This document shows positions 1 through 9,864 of a DNA stretch of 64,000 nucleotides, piece after piece (the stretch's first letter is position 1; the number at the start of each line of letters is the position of its first letter). Origin of the DNA: Blattabacterium sp. (Blaberus giganteus) (GTDB lineage: Bacteria > Bacteroidota > Bacteroidia > Flavobacteriales > Blattabacteriaceae); assembly GCF_000262715.1 (NCBI RefSeq), contig NC_017924.1, positions 124,001 to 188,000 of the forward strand, in the 5' to 3' direction. Made by a program: the position numbers and the translations under genes. The notes under the pieces are model-generated. The model made no database searches. It saw only the letters and a program-made list of their open reading frames with translations, and was not told the origin of the DNA.

Positions 1-306
1 AATAAATTCTTCAGCTCCGGAAAAAGCTATTTGATTAATATATTTATCTACTTCTTCTTTCGTCATTCCTATTCCATTGTCTAAAATATGAAGTGTATTA
101 TTTTTTTTATCTACGATAATTTTTACTTTAAAATTATCAGCAATGTCATATAAATTTTCTAACTTTATTAAAGTTTTTAACTTAACAACAGCATCTATAG
201 CATTAGAAACTAGTTCACGTAAAAAAACTTCTTGATCTGAATAAAGAAACTTTTTAATAATAGGAAAAATATTGTCTGAAGTAACACTAATTTTATTTTT
301 TACCAT
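1..306 (-). CDS. htpG: Molecular chaperone HtpG (Hsp90), N-terminal part
   Basis: The reverse strand encodes 102 residues from an ATG at 306 that run off the left edge. They match the N-terminal GHKL ATPase domain of Hsp90: FLRELVSNAIDA (the usual FLRELISNASDA helix) and the ATP-lid motif DNGIGMTKEE are both visible. The protein would be a homodimeric ATP-dependent chaperone in the cytoplasm. It lies 84 bp downstream of ftsY on the same strand. Only the first part of the gene is visible, so its integrity cannot be judged. Confidence 0.93.
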   Translation of the reverse strand, partial: MVKNKISVTSDNIFPIIKKFLYSDQEVFLRELVSNAIDAVVKLKTLIKLENLYDIADNFKVKIIVDKKNNTLHILDNGIGMTKEEVDKYINQIAFSGAEEFI

Positions 307-390
307 GATAATACTAAATTTTCAATTCAAAATACAATGATCATATCTCAAAAATCATACCGTCATCTACATAATGACCATATGACATTT

Positions 391-1350
391 TTATTTTATA
401 AAAAAACAATCAATAAATTTTTTATCATCAAACACTTTTAAATCTTGTATTTTTTCTCCTGTCCCCAAATATTGTATAGGAATTTTAAATTGATCCATGA
501 TTCCTATTACCACTCCTCCTTTGGCTGTTCCTTCGATTTTTGTTAAAATAATAGAAGAAACTTGAACAAAATAAGTAAATTGCCTTACTTGTTCAAAAGC
601 GTTTTGACCTGTTGTTGCGTCTAAAATAAGCATAATTTCATGAGGAGATTCAGGTATTATTTTTTTCATGACTCTACATATTTTAGAAAGCTCTTCCATA
701 AGACTGATTCGATTTTGTAATCGACCAGCAGTATCAATTAGAACTACATCTGTTTGTTTAGATTTTGCAGATTGTAAAGTATCATATGCAACAGATGCTG
801 GATCCGAATGCATATGTTGTTTAATTAAAGGAACTCCAGCTTTATTTGCCCATATTTCAAGTTGGTCTATAGCAGCAGCTCTAAATGTATCTGCCGCACC
901 TATAATAACATGAAACCCTTTTTTTTTTAGAAAAAAAGCTAATTTTCCAATTGTAGTTGTTTTTCCTACTCCATTAACTCCTACAATCAGGATTACATAT
1001 GGTTTTTTTTTGTTATTTTTTGAAATCTTTTTTTCTAAACATAGATTTTCAATATGTATAAAAAGATTTTTAATTTCTTCTTTAAGAATATTATAAATAT
1101 CTTGCAAATTTTTATATTTATCTATTCGAATTCTTTCTTCTAAATTGTTAATAATTTTGATAGTAGTTTGTGTTCCAATATCTGCAGATAACAATATTTC
1201 TTCTATGTGATCGACTATACTTGTATCTATTTTTGATTTTTTCAAGAATAGATTTTTTATTTTTGAAAAAAAGGATTCTCTAGTTTTCTTTAATTCATGA
1301 TTAAATGTTTCATGGATTTTTGTTTCTTTTTTTAAATTTTTAAAAAACAT
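391..1350 (-). CDS. ftsY: Signal recognition particle receptor FtsY
   Basis: This is the SRP-receptor GTPase that docks SRP-ribosome complexes at the inner membrane. The 319 residues comprise a short basic N-terminus, the helical N domain (about 20-100) and the G domain. Visible motifs are GVNGVGKTT (124-132), DTFRAAA (154-160), DTAGR (206-210) and TKIEGTAKGG (270-279). The long acidic A domain of the E. coli protein is absent, as is common outside Proteobacteria. The ATG overlaps the stop codon of the upstream DUF4295 gene by one base (TAATG), so the two are translationally coupled. Confidence 0.97.
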   Translation of the reverse strand: MFFKNLKKETKIHETFNHELKKTRESFFSKIKNLFLKKSKIDTSIVDHIEEILLSADIGTQTTIKIINNLEERIRIDKYKNLQDIYNILKEEIKNLFIHIENLCLEKKISKNNKKKPYVILIVGVNGVGKTTTIGKLAFFLKKKGFHVIIGAADTFRAAAIDQLEIWANKAGVPLIKQHMHSDPASVAYDTLQSAKSKQTDVVLIDTAGRLQNRISLMEELSKICRVMKKIIPESPHEIMLILDATTGQNAFEQVRQFTYFVQVSSIILTKIEGTAKGGVVIGIMDQFKIPIQYLGTGEKIQDLKVFDDKKFIDCFFIK

Positions 1351-1526
1351 TATGATTCCATCATTTTTTTGTAAAAAAAATTTTTTATTTCTTCATAAGA
1401 AATCATCTTATTTTCAAAAATATAAGAATCTGATTTTTTGGATTTCACTATTTTTATAGCCAAAATCATTTTTTTTGAAATCTTTTTTTTTTGGTTTTCT
1501 GCTTCTTTTACTCCTTTTTTAGACAT
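1350..1526 (-). CDS. DUF4295 family small basic protein
   Basis: This is a 58-residue lysine-rich ORF beginning [15 protein letters not shown] and ending FFYKKMMES. It shares one base with the rpmG stop upstream and one base with the ftsY start downstream. In Bacteroidota a small DUF4295 protein normally lies between rpmG and ftsY, so position, size and the basic N-terminus support the assignment. Its function is unknown; the linkage to two ribosomal-protein genes suggests a translation-related role, which is inference. Confidence 0.8.
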   Translation of the reverse strand: MSKKGVKEAENQKKKISKKMILAIKIVKSKKSDSYIFENKMISYEEIKNFFYKKMMES

Positions 1527-1708
1527 TATTTAATCTCTTTATGAATTGTATATTTTCTTAATATTGGATTATATTTTTTTAATTCAATTCTATTTGGAGT
1601 GTTTTTCTTATTTTTCGTTGTAACATATCTAGAACAACCAGAAATTCCGGTTTTTTTTTGTTCAACACATTCTAGTATAACTTGTATTCTATTCCCTTTT
1701 TTTCCCAT
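1526..1708 (-). CDS. rpmG: 50S ribosomal protein L33
   Basis: The 60-residue basic protein has the L33 features [10 protein letters not shown] near the start, a central [20 protein letters not shown] segment, and a [13 protein letters not shown] tail. Only part of the zinc-binding cysteine set is present, so it resembles the zinc-independent form. It sits directly after rpmB, the usual rpmB-rpmG pair, and one base separates the two genes. Confidence 0.96.
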   Translation of the reverse strand: MGKKGNRIQVILECVEQKKTGISGCSRYVTTKNKKNTPNRIELKKYNPILRKYTIHKEIK

Positions 1709-1709
1709 T

Positions 1710-1937
1710 TTAATATTTATATTTAAAACGTTTTAAAACTTTTTCTATTCCTATTTTATTAATAAGTTTTACGGTAGAAATGCAAATTTTTAAGGTAATC
1801 CATTTTTTTTCTTTTATTAAAAAGAAACGTTTTTTACATAAGTTAATGTTGAAACGACGTTTTTTTTTGTTATTTGCATGAGAAACTCTATTTCCTATCA
1901 TTGCTTTTTTTCCTGTAAGTTCACAAACTTTTGACAT
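1710..1937 (-). CDS. rpmB: 50S ribosomal protein L28
   Basis: The 75-residue protein begins [29 protein letters not shown], the conserved L28 N-terminus, which fixes the start at 1937. The open frame continues further upstream, but the extra 27 residues are hydrophobic and unlike L28, and they overlap the divergent yebC start. It is the first gene of the rpmB-rpmG-DUF4295-ftsY series, and the promoter must lie in the 64 bp shared with yebC. Confidence 0.96.
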   Translation of the reverse strand: MSKVCELTGKKAMIGNRVSHANNKKKRRFNINLCKKRFFLIKEKKWITLKICISTVKLINKIGIEKVLKRFKYKY

Positions 1938-2001
1938 AAGAATTTTTTTTGTTATCTTGCCAAAGATGGTGAGTAAATATATGAAATAATTAAGACATTT
2001 C

Positions 2002-2715
2002 ATGTCAGGGCATAGCAAATGGTCAAATATACAACATAGAAAATCAAATCAAGATTTCAAAAAGTCTAAAATATTTTCTAAAATTATTAAAGATATATTC
2101 ATGGCTGTAAAAGAATCAGGGACAAATAACACTCGTTTCAAAAATGCGGTCTTAAATGCTAAATCAGTAAATATTCCTAAAAAAACTATAGAAAAAACTA
2201 TAAAAAAAGCTTTGCAAATCAAAACAGATGATTATAGAAATTTTGATTTAGAAGGGCTTATTCACGGAGTGAGTATAATTATAGAATGTATGACGGACAA
2301 TAGCATTCGAACAAGTTCCAATATTAGAACTCTTTTTAATAAAAATGGAGGTAGATTATGCCATAATGGTGAATTAACTCATTTTTTTCGTAAAATGGGT
2401 GTTTTTTATATAAAAAAAAAAGATATCCATTCCTCTATGGAGGATTTTGAACTTATGACAATAGATTTTGGAGCTAAAAATTTTGAAAAAGATCATCATC
2501 TTATCTATTTGTATACAGATTTTGAATATTTTGGATATATGAAAAGTAATTTGAAAAAATTAAAAATACTTCATGAGTATAAAGTGAAACGAATCCCTAA
2601 ACAGGTTAAATGTCTTTCAGAAGAAAAAAAAAATAAAGTTTTAGATTTCATTCAAAAACTTTATCTAAATGAAGACGTAGAAAATGTTTACTCTAATCTT
2701 AAAAAAGACAAATAA
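2002..2715 (+). CDS. yebC: YebC/PmpR family regulatory or translation-assisting protein
   Basis: The 237-residue protein starts [18 protein letters not shown], the family signature (usually MAGHSKWANIKHRK). Members have been described as DNA-binding regulators and, more recently, as factors that relieve ribosome stalling at proline runs. The full three-domain length is retained. It is divergent from rpmB, and RNase P RNA follows immediately. Confidence 0.93.
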   Translation: MSGHSKWSNIQHRKSNQDFKKSKIFSKIIKDIFMAVKESGTNNTRFKNAVLNAKSVNIPKKTIEKTIKKALQIKTDDYRNFDLEGLIHGVSIIIECMTDNSIRTSSNIRTLFNKNGGRLCHNGELTHFFRKMGVFYIKKKDIHSSMEDFELMTIDFGAKNFEKDHHLIYLYTDFEYFGYMKSNLKKLKILHEYKVKRIPKQVKCLSEEKKNKVLDFIQKLYLNEDVENVYSNLKKDK

Positions 2716-2720
2716 AAAAA

Positions 2721-3028
2721 AAGTAGAATGCCCTATCGCATTTTTTGATAACGAAAAAATGAGGAAAGTCCGGACACCATAGAGCAACACAATGGGTAAC
2801 TCCCATCCATCGTAAGATGAGGAATAGTGCAACAGAAAGAAAGTACAGATTCATTTCATTGAATTGTTCGTAGTGAAATCATGTAAACTCTGTGTGGTGA
2901 AATGCCATGTATACCGGTATACTAGCTCGGTTGAAACCGGGGGGTCGGCAGATTGAGATCATGGGTAACCTAGATCCTAGATAAATGATAGGTATAAAAA
3001 AACAGAATCCGGCTTATAATTCTACTTT
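2721..3028 (+). ncRNA. rnpB: RNase P RNA (M1-type catalytic RNA)
   Basis: The conserved core is plainly visible: GAGGAAAGTCCGGACACC with AGAGCA at about 2761-2785, the AGTGCAACAGAAAG segment at about 2826-2839, and the 3' conserved AATCCGGCTTAT near 3006-3017. Helix P1 forms between GTAGAAT (2723-2729) and ATTCTAC (3019-3025), followed by a T run. The RNA processes tRNA 5' ends; its protein partner gene rnpA is frameshifted elsewhere in this window. The ends are set from P1 and are good to a few bases. Confidence 0.95.
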
Positions 3029-3033
3029 TTTTT

Positions 3034-3117
3034 GGAGAGGTGGCCGAGAGGATTAAGGCGCACGTCTGGAAAGCGTGTTCACAAAAAGTGTCAAGGGTTC
3101 GAATCCCTTTCTCTCCG
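3034..3117 (+). tRNA. tRNA-Ser (anticodon GGA)
   Basis: This is a class II tRNA with a 7-bp acceptor (GGAGAGG with TCTCTCC, including one G-U pair), an anticodon loop containing GGA, a long variable arm, and the T arm GGGTTCGAATCCC. The discriminator base is G, as expected for serine. CCA is not encoded. It lies a few bases downstream of rnpB and may be co-transcribed with it. Confidence 0.96.
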
Positions 3118-3123
3118 CTTTTT

Positions 3124-4290
3124 TTATATTTTTTCTATGTCTTTTAATTTTTTTTCTATCAAATTACTTTTAACTCCTAATAGTCTATCAATATCTTTAG
3201 ATGCGCCTTGCAATTTGTCTTGAGCTTGATGAAGTAACAATCCAAATTTTGTGAATTCCTGTTTTACCGTTTCTAAAATTTTCCATACTTCAGAGCTTCT
3301 TTTTTGAATAGCTAAGGTTCGAAATCCAATTTGTAAACTATTTAATATAGCAGCCAATGTAGATGGACCTGCTATTACTGTTTTATGTTTTCTTAATAAT
3401 TCTTCTAGTAAACTAGAATTTTTTGTTATTTCAGCATATATACCTTCAAAAGGTAAAAAAAGAATAGCAAAATCAGTAGTATGTGGAGGATCTACATATT
3501 TATCTTTAATATCTTTTGACATTTTTTTTAGTACAGATTCCATATTTTTTGTTGCTATTTCTATATTTTTTTTTTCTCCATTATTATAAGCTTTTTGTAA
3601 TTTTTCATAAGTTTCTTTTGGAAATTTTACATCAATAGGTAACCATATTATGTTTCCATCTTCAAGACCTGGAAGTTTAATGGCGAATTCTACTACAAAA
3701 TTTGTATTAGATTTAGTTACAACATTAGAGGCATATTGTTCTGGAGATAATATTTGTTGCAAAAGCATTGAAAGTTGCATTTCGCTAAAACTTCCACATA
3801 TTCTTACATGATTTAAAGTTCTTTTTAAAGAACTCACATCTTTAGCTAAAATTTTCATCTCTCCCAACCCTTCTTGTAAAAAAAATAGTTGATTTCCAAT
3901 AATTTCAAACGATTTTCCCAAATGTCGATTTAAAGAAGTTTGAAGTTTATCATTAACATTTTCTCTTATTTCCTCAAGTTTTTTTTCAAGAATTTTAAGA
4001 TACTTTTCCTGTGACACATAAAAAGAACCCAATTTTTTATCTTGATTTTCAGTATAAAATTGAACTTTTTTATCAAAAATATCCTGAAAAACTTTGATAG
4101 TTTGTATCAACCCGTTTTTTAGTTCGATCAGAGAATCTCCAATTTCTGTTCTACTATATTTAGATAATTTTTGAATTTCATTTTGTTGATCTTTAAACTC
4201 TTTTCTAAAAAAGAATTCTAATTTTCTAAAGAAATATATACATATGAATAAAATAAAAAATAAAAAAGTATAAACGAATAATATATTCAT
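3124..4290 (-). CDS. rmuC: RmuC-family protein (DNA recombination/inversion limiting)
   Basis: The 388-residue protein has one N-terminal membrane segment (about 3-21), a long charged coiled-coil region (about 30-160), and a C-terminal RmuC domain with FVVEFAIKLPG, DVKFP and the segment FAILFLPFEGIYAEI. The family is thought to act in DNA metabolism through a restriction-enzyme-like fold. It is downstream of the initiator tRNA on the same strand. Confidence 0.9.
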   Translation of the reverse strand: MNILFVYTFLFFILFICIYFFRKLEFFFRKEFKDQQNEIQKLSKYSRTEIGDSLIELKNGLIQTIKVFQDIFDKKVQFYTENQDKKLGSFYVSQEKYLKILEKKLEEIRENVNDKLQTSLNRHLGKSFEIIGNQLFFLQEGLGEMKILAKDVSSLKRTLNHVRICGSFSEMQLSMLLQQILSPEQYASNVVTKSNTNFVVEFAIKLPGLEDGNIIWLPIDVKFPKETYEKLQKAYNNGEKKNIEIATKNMESVLKKMSKDIKDKYVDPPHTTDFAILFLPFEGIYAEITKNSSLLEELLRKHKTVIAGPSTLAAILNSLQIGFRTLAIQKRSSEVWKILETVKQEFTKFGLLLHQAQDKLQGASKDIDRLLGVKSNLIEKKLKDIEKI

Positions 4291-4299
4291 ATAAAAAAA

Positions 4300-4372
<73 letters not shown>

Positions 4373-4428
4373 CATATTATATTTGTGAATATAATGTTTT
4401 TCATTTACAAAATCAAATATTAAAAATA

Positions 4429-6006
4429 TTATCCATTCATAGATATTAAAAATTCCTCATTATTTTTAGTTCTAGCAATTCTAGATCTTAAAAATTCCAT
4501 AGCTTCTACTGGATTCATATCAGAAAGATGCTTTCGCAAAATCCACATTCTTTGTAATGTATTTGTATCAAGTAAAAGATCATCTTTTCTAGTACTAGAA
4601 GAAACAAGATCAATAGCTGGATAAATTCGCTTATTAGCTATTTTTCGGTCTAATTGAAGTTCTTTATTTCCTGTTCCTTTGAATTCTTCAAAAATTACTT
4701 CATCCATTTTTGATCCTGTATCGATCATAGCTGTAGCAATTATAGACAAAGACCCTCCATTTTCTATGTTTCTAGCCGCTCCAAAAAATCTTTTGGGTCT
4801 GTGTAAGGCATTTGCATCTACTCCTCCTGATAATACCTTTCCAGATGCAGGGGCAACAGTATTATACGCACGTGCTAAACGTGTAATTGAATCTAATAAT
4901 ATCACTACGTCATGTGAACATTCTACCATTCTTTTTGCTTTTTGCAAAACAATGTTAGCAACTTTTACATGTCTATCTGCTGGTTCATCAAAAGTAGATG
5001 CAATAACTTCTCCTTTTACATTTCTTTGCATATCTGTAACTTCTTCTGGACGTTCATCTATCAATAATATAATTAAATATACTTCAGGATGATTAGCCGC
5101 AATAGCATTAGCTATTTCTTTTAATAAAGTAGTTTTTCCCGTTTTAGGAGGAGCTACGATCATTCCCCTCTGTCCTTTTCCTATAGGAGTAAAAAGATCT
5201 ACAATTCTTGTAGAAAGAGTAGCATTTTTTTCAGCTAATTTGAATTTCTCATTTGGAAATAATGGAGTCAGATGCTCAAAAGAATCTCTTTCTCTTACAA
5301 AAGAAGGAGATCTTCCATTTATCTCAAGAATTTTAATTAGTGGAAAATATTTCTCTCCATCTTTAGGTGGACGAACTTCTCCTCTTATTGTATCTCCTGT
5401 TTTCATTCCAAAAAGTCTAATTTGAGATTGAGAAACGTAAATATCATCGGGGGAAGACAAATAGTTAAAATCGGAAGATCTCAAAAATCCATAATTTTCT
5501 GGCATTATTTCCAATACTCCTTCACTTATTATTATTCCTTCAAATTCATATTCAGGAACACGGTATTTGTTCAAAGAAGATTTTTTAGGTCCTATTTCTG
5601 TTCCGTGAAATGATGATATATTTTGAGTTTCGAATCTATCATTTCTATCATTTTTTTTCCAATTATAAAAATTTTGATGTTTTTTTTGAAATTTTTTGGA
5701 TTCTTCTAAAAGTTTAGAATTAGAAATTTTTAAATGTTCTTGAGATTTTTTTTTTCCATTTATACTTTTATTTTCTAAAAATGAATTTTTAGATTCAGTA
5801 TTTTTTCGCATTTTAAATCCTTTCTTTAAAGAATTTTCTCTTTTTGAATATACAGAAGTATTTTTATTATTATTATTAAAAATAGAAATAATTTTTTCTA
5901 AGAGTTCGTTCTTTCGTAATTGTGTACATTTTTTTAATCCTGATGAACGAGCAATCTCCTGTAATTCAAAAAGTTTCTTACTTTTTAATTCAGTAATATC
6001 AAACAT
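4429..6006 (-). CDS. rho: Transcription termination factor Rho
   Basis: This is a hexameric RNA-dependent ATPase helicase for factor-dependent termination. Residues 1-45 form the N-terminal helical domain. Residues 46-150 are a low-complexity Lys/Asn/Ser insertion of the kind found in Bacteroidota Rho. The RNA-binding cold-shock-like domain follows (about 155-235, with [10 protein letters not shown]), then the ATPase core with Walker [10 protein letters not shown] (285-293) and [13 protein letters not shown]. The 525-residue length fits an insertion-bearing Rho. The divergent DUF4293 gene is the usual neighbour in this phylum. Confidence 0.97.
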   Translation of the reverse strand: MFDITELKSKKLFELQEIARSSGLKKCTQLRKNELLEKIISIFNNNNKNTSVYSKRENSLKKGFKMRKNTESKNSFLENKSINGKKKSQEHLKISNSKLLEESKKFQKKHQNFYNWKKNDRNDRFETQNISSFHGTEIGPKKSSLNKYRVPEYEFEGIIISEGVLEIMPENYGFLRSSDFNYLSSPDDIYVSQSQIRLFGMKTGDTIRGEVRPPKDGEKYFPLIKILEINGRSPSFVRERDSFEHLTPLFPNEKFKLAEKNATLSTRIVDLFTPIGKGQRGMIVAPPKTGKTTLLKEIANAIAANHPEVYLIILLIDERPEEVTDMQRNVKGEVIASTFDEPADRHVKVANIVLQKAKRMVECSHDVVILLDSITRLARAYNTVAPASGKVLSGGVDANALHRPKRFFGAARNIENGGSLSIIATAMIDTGSKMDEVIFEEFKGTGNKELQLDRKIANKRIYPAIDLVSSSTRKDDLLLDTNTLQRMWILRKHLSDMNPVEAMEFLRSRIARTKNNEEFLISMNG

Positions 6007-6035
6007 AAAGTGATTGGGTTTTATATATGTATGTA

Positions 6036-6043
6036 TACGTTTG
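6036..6043 (+). promoter_or_regulatory. Possible Bacteroidota -7 box upstream of the DUF4293 gene
   Basis: TACGTTTG matches the Bacteroidota -7 consensus TAnnTTTG exactly, with an ATTG at 6013-6016 at roughly the spacing of a -33 element. It lies in the 173-bp gap between divergent rho and the DUF4293 gene. It would leave a leader of about 130 nt, so the assignment is weak. Confidence 0.25.
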
Positions 6044-6179
6044 GTAAGTAATATACTTTTTAGTTAGTTAGTGTGTGTAATAACTTATGAAAAATAACTT
6101 AGATATGAGATAAATACAATTATACAAAAATTAATTTGAAAATAACAAAATAACAAATTATAAAAACAATTTAATCAAT

Positions 6180-6590
6180 ATGCTATATAGAATACAAACA
6201 TTATATTTATTTATTTCTATTTTTATTTATTCTGTTTTCATATATTTCTTATATTCTTTTAATATTAATAAAAAAAATCTAGCTTATTTTTTTTATTTGA
6301 ATTCATATTTCAAAAATATAATTATAATTTTTATAATTATATGTCTATTTCTATCCATTTTAAGTTTTCTTTTTTTTAAGAAAAAAAAACTGCAAATATA
6401 TTTGAATAAAATTAATATACTTGTCAATATCCTTGTATTAATCCTTTTTTTTTCATATTCATATTATCACACATTATATTCAATAATCATACTTTTTCCT
6501 ATGATATTATGTATATATATTTTGTGGATATCAAACATAGCTATAAAAAAAGATATAGAATTAATCGATTCTATAAATCGAATACGATAA
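6180..6590 (+). CDS. DUF4293 family membrane protein
   Basis: The 136-residue, very hydrophobic protein starts MLYRIQTLYLF, the typical DUF4293 N-terminus. Four membrane segments can be drawn (about 7-27, 43-66, 75-94 and 100-120), with a short charged C-terminus. This family is Bacteroidota-specific, of unknown function, and commonly adjacent to rho, as here. prfA follows 49 bp downstream. Confidence 0.82.
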   Translation: MLYRIQTLYLFISIFIYSVFIYFLYSFNINKKNLAYFFYLNSYFKNIIIIFIIICLFLSILSFLFFKKKKLQIYLNKINILVNILVLILFFSYSYYHTLYSIIILFPMILCIYILWISNIAIKKDIELIDSINRIR

Positions 6591-6639
6591 ACAAGTGTCT
6601 TTATCTGTTTTTGATCTCAATTTCATAAAAATTTAAAAA

Positions 6640-7713
6640 ATGAAAAAAACTTCATTAATTCAAAAATTAGAAGTTTCCAAAAAGGAATTTCATGAAATTT
6701 CAAAATTAATCATACAACCCAATGTTGTATCTAATCAAAAAGAATATAAAAAATTATTAAAAAAATATACAAAATTAGAAAAAATAGTTTCTCTTTATGA
6801 AGAATACAATAAAAAATTAGCTTTTCTTAAAGAAATAAATTTCATTTTAGAAAATGATTCAGATACGGAAATGAAAGAATTAGCTTCAACAGAAAAACAC
6901 AAGGTTTTAGAAAATCTATCTTCTATTGAAAAAAAATCCTACAATCTTCTATTTGTATCGGACTATACAACAGAAGATCATAGAGATGCTGCTATAGTAG
7001 AACTTCGTTCTGGAACAGGAGGAGATGAAGCATGTATTTTTGTTGAAGATATATTAAGAATGTATACAATGTATTTTAAAAAATCAGGTTGGAAATATAA
7101 AATTATACATGCTCAAAAAGGAGGAATAAAAGGATACAAAGAGATCATCTTAGATATTAATGGAAAAGAAGGAGTTTACGGAAATTTAAAATTTGAATCT
7201 GGAGTACATAGAGTACAAAGAATTCCAAAAACAGAATCTCAAGGAAGACTTCATACATCTGCTATAACAGTAGCTGTCCTCCCTAAAGTCAAAGACACAG
7301 AAGTTCGTATTAATTCATCCGATATAAAAAAAGATACTTTTAGATCTAGTGGATCTGGAGGTCAACACGTAAATAAAACTGAATCTGCAGTCCGATTAAC
7401 TCATATTCCAAGTAAAATTACAGTAGAGTGTCAAGAAGAACGTTCTCAACATAAAAATTTTGAAAAAGCTATGAGTATTTTACGATCACGTATTTATCAA
7501 AATGAAAAAGAAAAAAAATTAAAAAAAATATCTATTGAAAGAAAATCTTTAATTTCTACAGGAGATCGTTCCGTAAAAATTAGAACTTATAATTATCCAA
7601 AAAATAGAGTTACGGATCATAGAATTCATAAATCTATTTATGATCTTGAAGGATTTATGAATGGAAATATTCAGGATATGATTAATATATTAAAAATTTT
7701 TGAAAAAAAATAA
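6640..7713 (+). CDS. prfA: Peptide chain release factor 1
   Basis: This factor reads UAA/UAG stop codons and triggers peptidyl-tRNA hydrolysis. Its 357 residues are the normal RF1 length. The catalytic GGQ is at 240-242 within SGSGGQHVNK. The codon-recognition tripeptide is PKT (196-198) in IPKTESQGR, the P-x-T form of RF1 rather than the SPF form of RF2. The N-terminal coiled coil and the C-terminal TDHRI segment are present. Confidence 0.96.
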   Translation: MKKTSLIQKLEVSKKEFHEISKLIIQPNVVSNQKEYKKLLKKYTKLEKIVSLYEEYNKKLAFLKEINFILENDSDTEMKELASTEKHKVLENLSSIEKKSYNLLFVSDYTTEDHRDAAIVELRSGTGGDEACIFVEDILRMYTMYFKKSGWKYKIIHAQKGGIKGYKEIILDINGKEGVYGNLKFESGVHRVQRIPKTESQGRLHTSAITVAVLPKVKDTEVRINSSDIKKDTFRSSGSGGQHVNKTESAVRLTHIPSKITVECQEERSQHKNFEKAMSILRSRIYQNEKEKKLKKISIERKSLISTGDRSVKIRTYNYPKNRVTDHRIHKSIYDLEGFMNGNIQDMINILKIFEKK

Positions 7714-7733
7714 TATTTATATATTTTTTGTAT

Positions 7734-9077
7734 TTATAACAATTCTAAATTATCTAAAAAACTTGTATTGTAATTTCCTTTTAAAAAATTATGATTTTGC
7801 ATAAGTTTTCTGAGTAAAGGAAGTGTAGTTTGTATCCCCTCTATGACTAATTCATCTAAAGAACGACGCATTTTTTCAATAGTCTCTTTTCTACTTTTTG
7901 CCGTAGTAATAATTTTAGCGATCATAGAATCATAATAATGTGGGACAAAATATCCTGCATAAATATGTGTGTCAATACGTACGCCTTTTCCTCCAGGTAA
8001 ATGCATTTGAGTTATTTTTCCAGGAATAGGACGAAAATTTAAAGATGGCTCTTCTGCATTTATTCTACATTCTATAGAATACATTTTTGGATAATAATTC
8101 TTATTTATAGAAAGTTTTTTTCCATAAGCTAAAAATATTTGTTCTTGAATTAAATCTAACCCTGTTATTTCTTCAGTTATAGTATGTTCTACTTGTATTC
8201 TTGGATTCATTTCCATAAAATAAAAATCCTTATTTTGATCTACTAAAAATTCTATAGTACCTACTCCTTCATAATGAATATACTCAGCTGCTTTTATAGC
8301 TTCTTCTCCCATTTTTTTTCTAAGAGTTGCAGTTAAAAATGGAGAAGGCGCTTCTTCTACCAATTTTTGATTTCTTCTTTGAATAGAACAATCTCTTTCA
8401 GATAAATGATATGCTTCTCCATATTTATCTCCTATAATTTGAATTTCTATGTGTCTTGGATTCAAAATAAATTTTTCTATATACATATCTTTTTTTCCAA
8501 AACAAGACCAAGCTTCTTTTTTAGCTTCTTCCCAAGAATTTTTTAAATGGCATTTATCCAAAACAGATCGAATTCCTTTTCCTCCACCTCCAGAAACAGC
8601 TTTTATAATTATTGGGTATCCTATTTTATCTGCAATTTTTTCAATATCTTGATAAGATGATTCAACAAAACAATCCGATCCAGGTAAACAAGAAATGCCA
8701 ATTTTTTTCATGGTTTTTTTAGCTGAAATTTTATTTCCCATTTGAATCATATGACTTGGTTTAGCCCCAATAAATTTTATTCCATGTTTATGACACATAG
8801 AGGAAAAATATGCATTTTCAGACAAAAATCCATATCCAGGGTGAATTGCATCTGCGTTTGTAATTTCTGCCGCAGAAATCAAATTTGGAATATTTAAATA
8901 AGATTGATAGGGATGGGGAGGTCCAATACATACAGCTTCATCCGCAAAATAAACATGAAGACTATGTTTATCTGCTGTAGAATAAACAGCTACAGTTCTA
9001 ATTCCCATTTCTTTGGCTGTTCGTATAATTCGTAAAGCTATTTCTCCTCTATTAGCTATTAATATTTTTTTAAACAT
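7734..9077 (-). CDS. accC: Acetyl-CoA carboxylase, biotin carboxylase subunit
   Basis: This subunit carboxylates biotin on AccB using ATP and bicarbonate, the first step of fatty-acid synthesis. The 447-residue ATP-grasp protein begins MFKKILIANRGEIALRIIRT and shows the glycine-rich ATP loop SGGGGKGIR, the metal/ATP site EMNPRIQVEHTITEEITG, and the C-terminal biotin carboxylase domain (RINAEEP onward). Length is normal. It lies 5 bp downstream of accB in an rpmF-accB-accC series. Confidence 0.97.
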   Translation of the reverse strand: MFKKILIANRGEIALRIIRTAKEMGIRTVAVYSTADKHSLHVYFADEAVCIGPPHPYQSYLNIPNLISAAEITNADAIHPGYGFLSENAYFSSMCHKHGIKFIGAKPSHMIQMGNKISAKKTMKKIGISCLPGSDCFVESSYQDIEKIADKIGYPIIIKAVSGGGGKGIRSVLDKCHLKNSWEEAKKEAWSCFGKKDMYIEKFILNPRHIEIQIIGDKYGEAYHLSERDCSIQRRNQKLVEEAPSPFLTATLRKKMGEEAIKAAEYIHYEGVGTIEFLVDQNKDFYFMEMNPRIQVEHTITEEITGLDLIQEQIFLAYGKKLSINKNYYPKMYSIECRINAEEPSLNFRPIPGKITQMHLPGGKGVRIDTHIYAGYFVPHYYDSMIAKIITTAKSRKETIEKMRRSLDELVIEGIQTTLPLLRKLMQNHNFLKGNYNTSFLDNLELL

Positions 9078-9082
9078 AAAAT

Positions 9083-9568
9083 TTAACAGTTAGGATCTAT
9101 AAGGAATAAAGGTTGATCATAATCAACAGGAGAAGCATCTTCTACTAGAACTTTAATCAAAGTTCCATTTATTTCAGATTCAATGTCATTAAACAGTTTC
9201 ATTGCTTCTATAACACATACTTTAGTTCCTATTTTTATTTTATCTCCTATTTTTACAAAAGGATCTTGATCTGGATGAGGTTTCCTGTAAAATGTTCCGA
9301 TCATAGGAGATTTTATGGTTAAATATTGATTTTTATTTTCTTTTTCTTTTTTATAAAAGATATCATGAAAATCATAAGTAGAAGAAGAAGATGACGAAGA
9401 GGATATTTTTTTAGAATTAATAGTAGGAGAATTACATGGATCTTTTTGATTTTTTATCAATGTTCTATTTTTCATGTAAATTTCCATGTTTTCCATTTTT
9501 ATCCTTATCTCATCTATATTCGAATCTGAAATAAATTGAATTAAGGATTTTATTTTTTTTAAATCCAT
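9083..9568 (-). CDS. accB: Biotin carboxyl carrier protein of acetyl-CoA carboxylase
   Basis: The 161-residue protein has a small N-terminal domain, a flexible linker with a run of eight serines (56-63), and a C-terminal biotinyl domain (about 83-161). The biotin-attachment motif is EAMKL, with the modified lysine at 124, and MIGTFYRKPHPDQDPFV is typical. It is the mobile biotin carrier between AccC and the AccA/AccD carboxyltransferase. accD lies far away at 52393-53232 and accA is not in the window. Confidence 0.95.
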   Translation of the reverse strand: MDLKKIKSLIQFISDSNIDEIRIKMENMEIYMKNRTLIKNQKDPCNSPTINSKKISSSSSSSSTYDFHDIFYKKEKENKNQYLTIKSPMIGTFYRKPHPDQDPFVKIGDKIKIGTKVCVIEAMKLFNDIESEINGTLIKVLVEDASPVDYDQPLFLIDPNC

Positions 9569-9574
9569 AATTAA

Positions 9575-9763
9575 TTAGGATTCTTTTTTATTACATACAA
9601 TTTTTCCTCTATAATAAAGTTTGTTTTCATACCAATATGCATGATGATATAAATGTTTTTTCTTTGTTAAAGCACATTTTGTTAATAAAGGTTCTTTGAT
9701 TTTAAAATGACTTCTTCTTTTATTTCTTCTCGACTTAGATTGTCTTCTTTTAGGATGGGCCAT
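9575..9763 (-). CDS. rpmF: 50S ribosomal protein L32
   Basis: The 62-residue protein begins MAHPKRRQSKSRRNKRRSH, the conserved L32 start. The rest fits a zinc-free L32 (one retained cysteine pair position at best). It leads the rpmF-accB-accC series, separated by 6 bp from accB. Ribosomal L32 next to fatty-acid genes is a widespread arrangement. Confidence 0.95.
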   Translation of the reverse strand: MAHPKRRQSKSRRNKRRSHFKIKEPLLTKCALTKKKHLYHHAYWYENKLYYRGKIVCNKKES

Positions 9764-9864
9764 ATAAAATATTTAATAAATTACTAATTTAGAAGAAATA
9801 AAGTTAAATGTGTTAAATAATTTTTATATCTTTTACATATAAATGGAATCATTTATTATGTTTT

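Noticed and set aside
320..385. GTCAT...ATGAC inverted repeat upstream of htpG as a heat-shock operator
   Set aside because: It does not match CIRCE (TTAGCACTC-N9-GAGTGCTAA), and the stem is only five bases.
1938..2018. 27-codon extension of rpmB
   Set aside because: It overlaps the divergent yebC start and does not resemble L28; [11 protein letters not shown] is the normal start.
4679..5092. 137-residue open frame on the plus strand inside rho
   Set aside because: It is antisense to the conserved Rho ATPase core and has no recognisable motif; AT-rich coding sequence produces such shadows.
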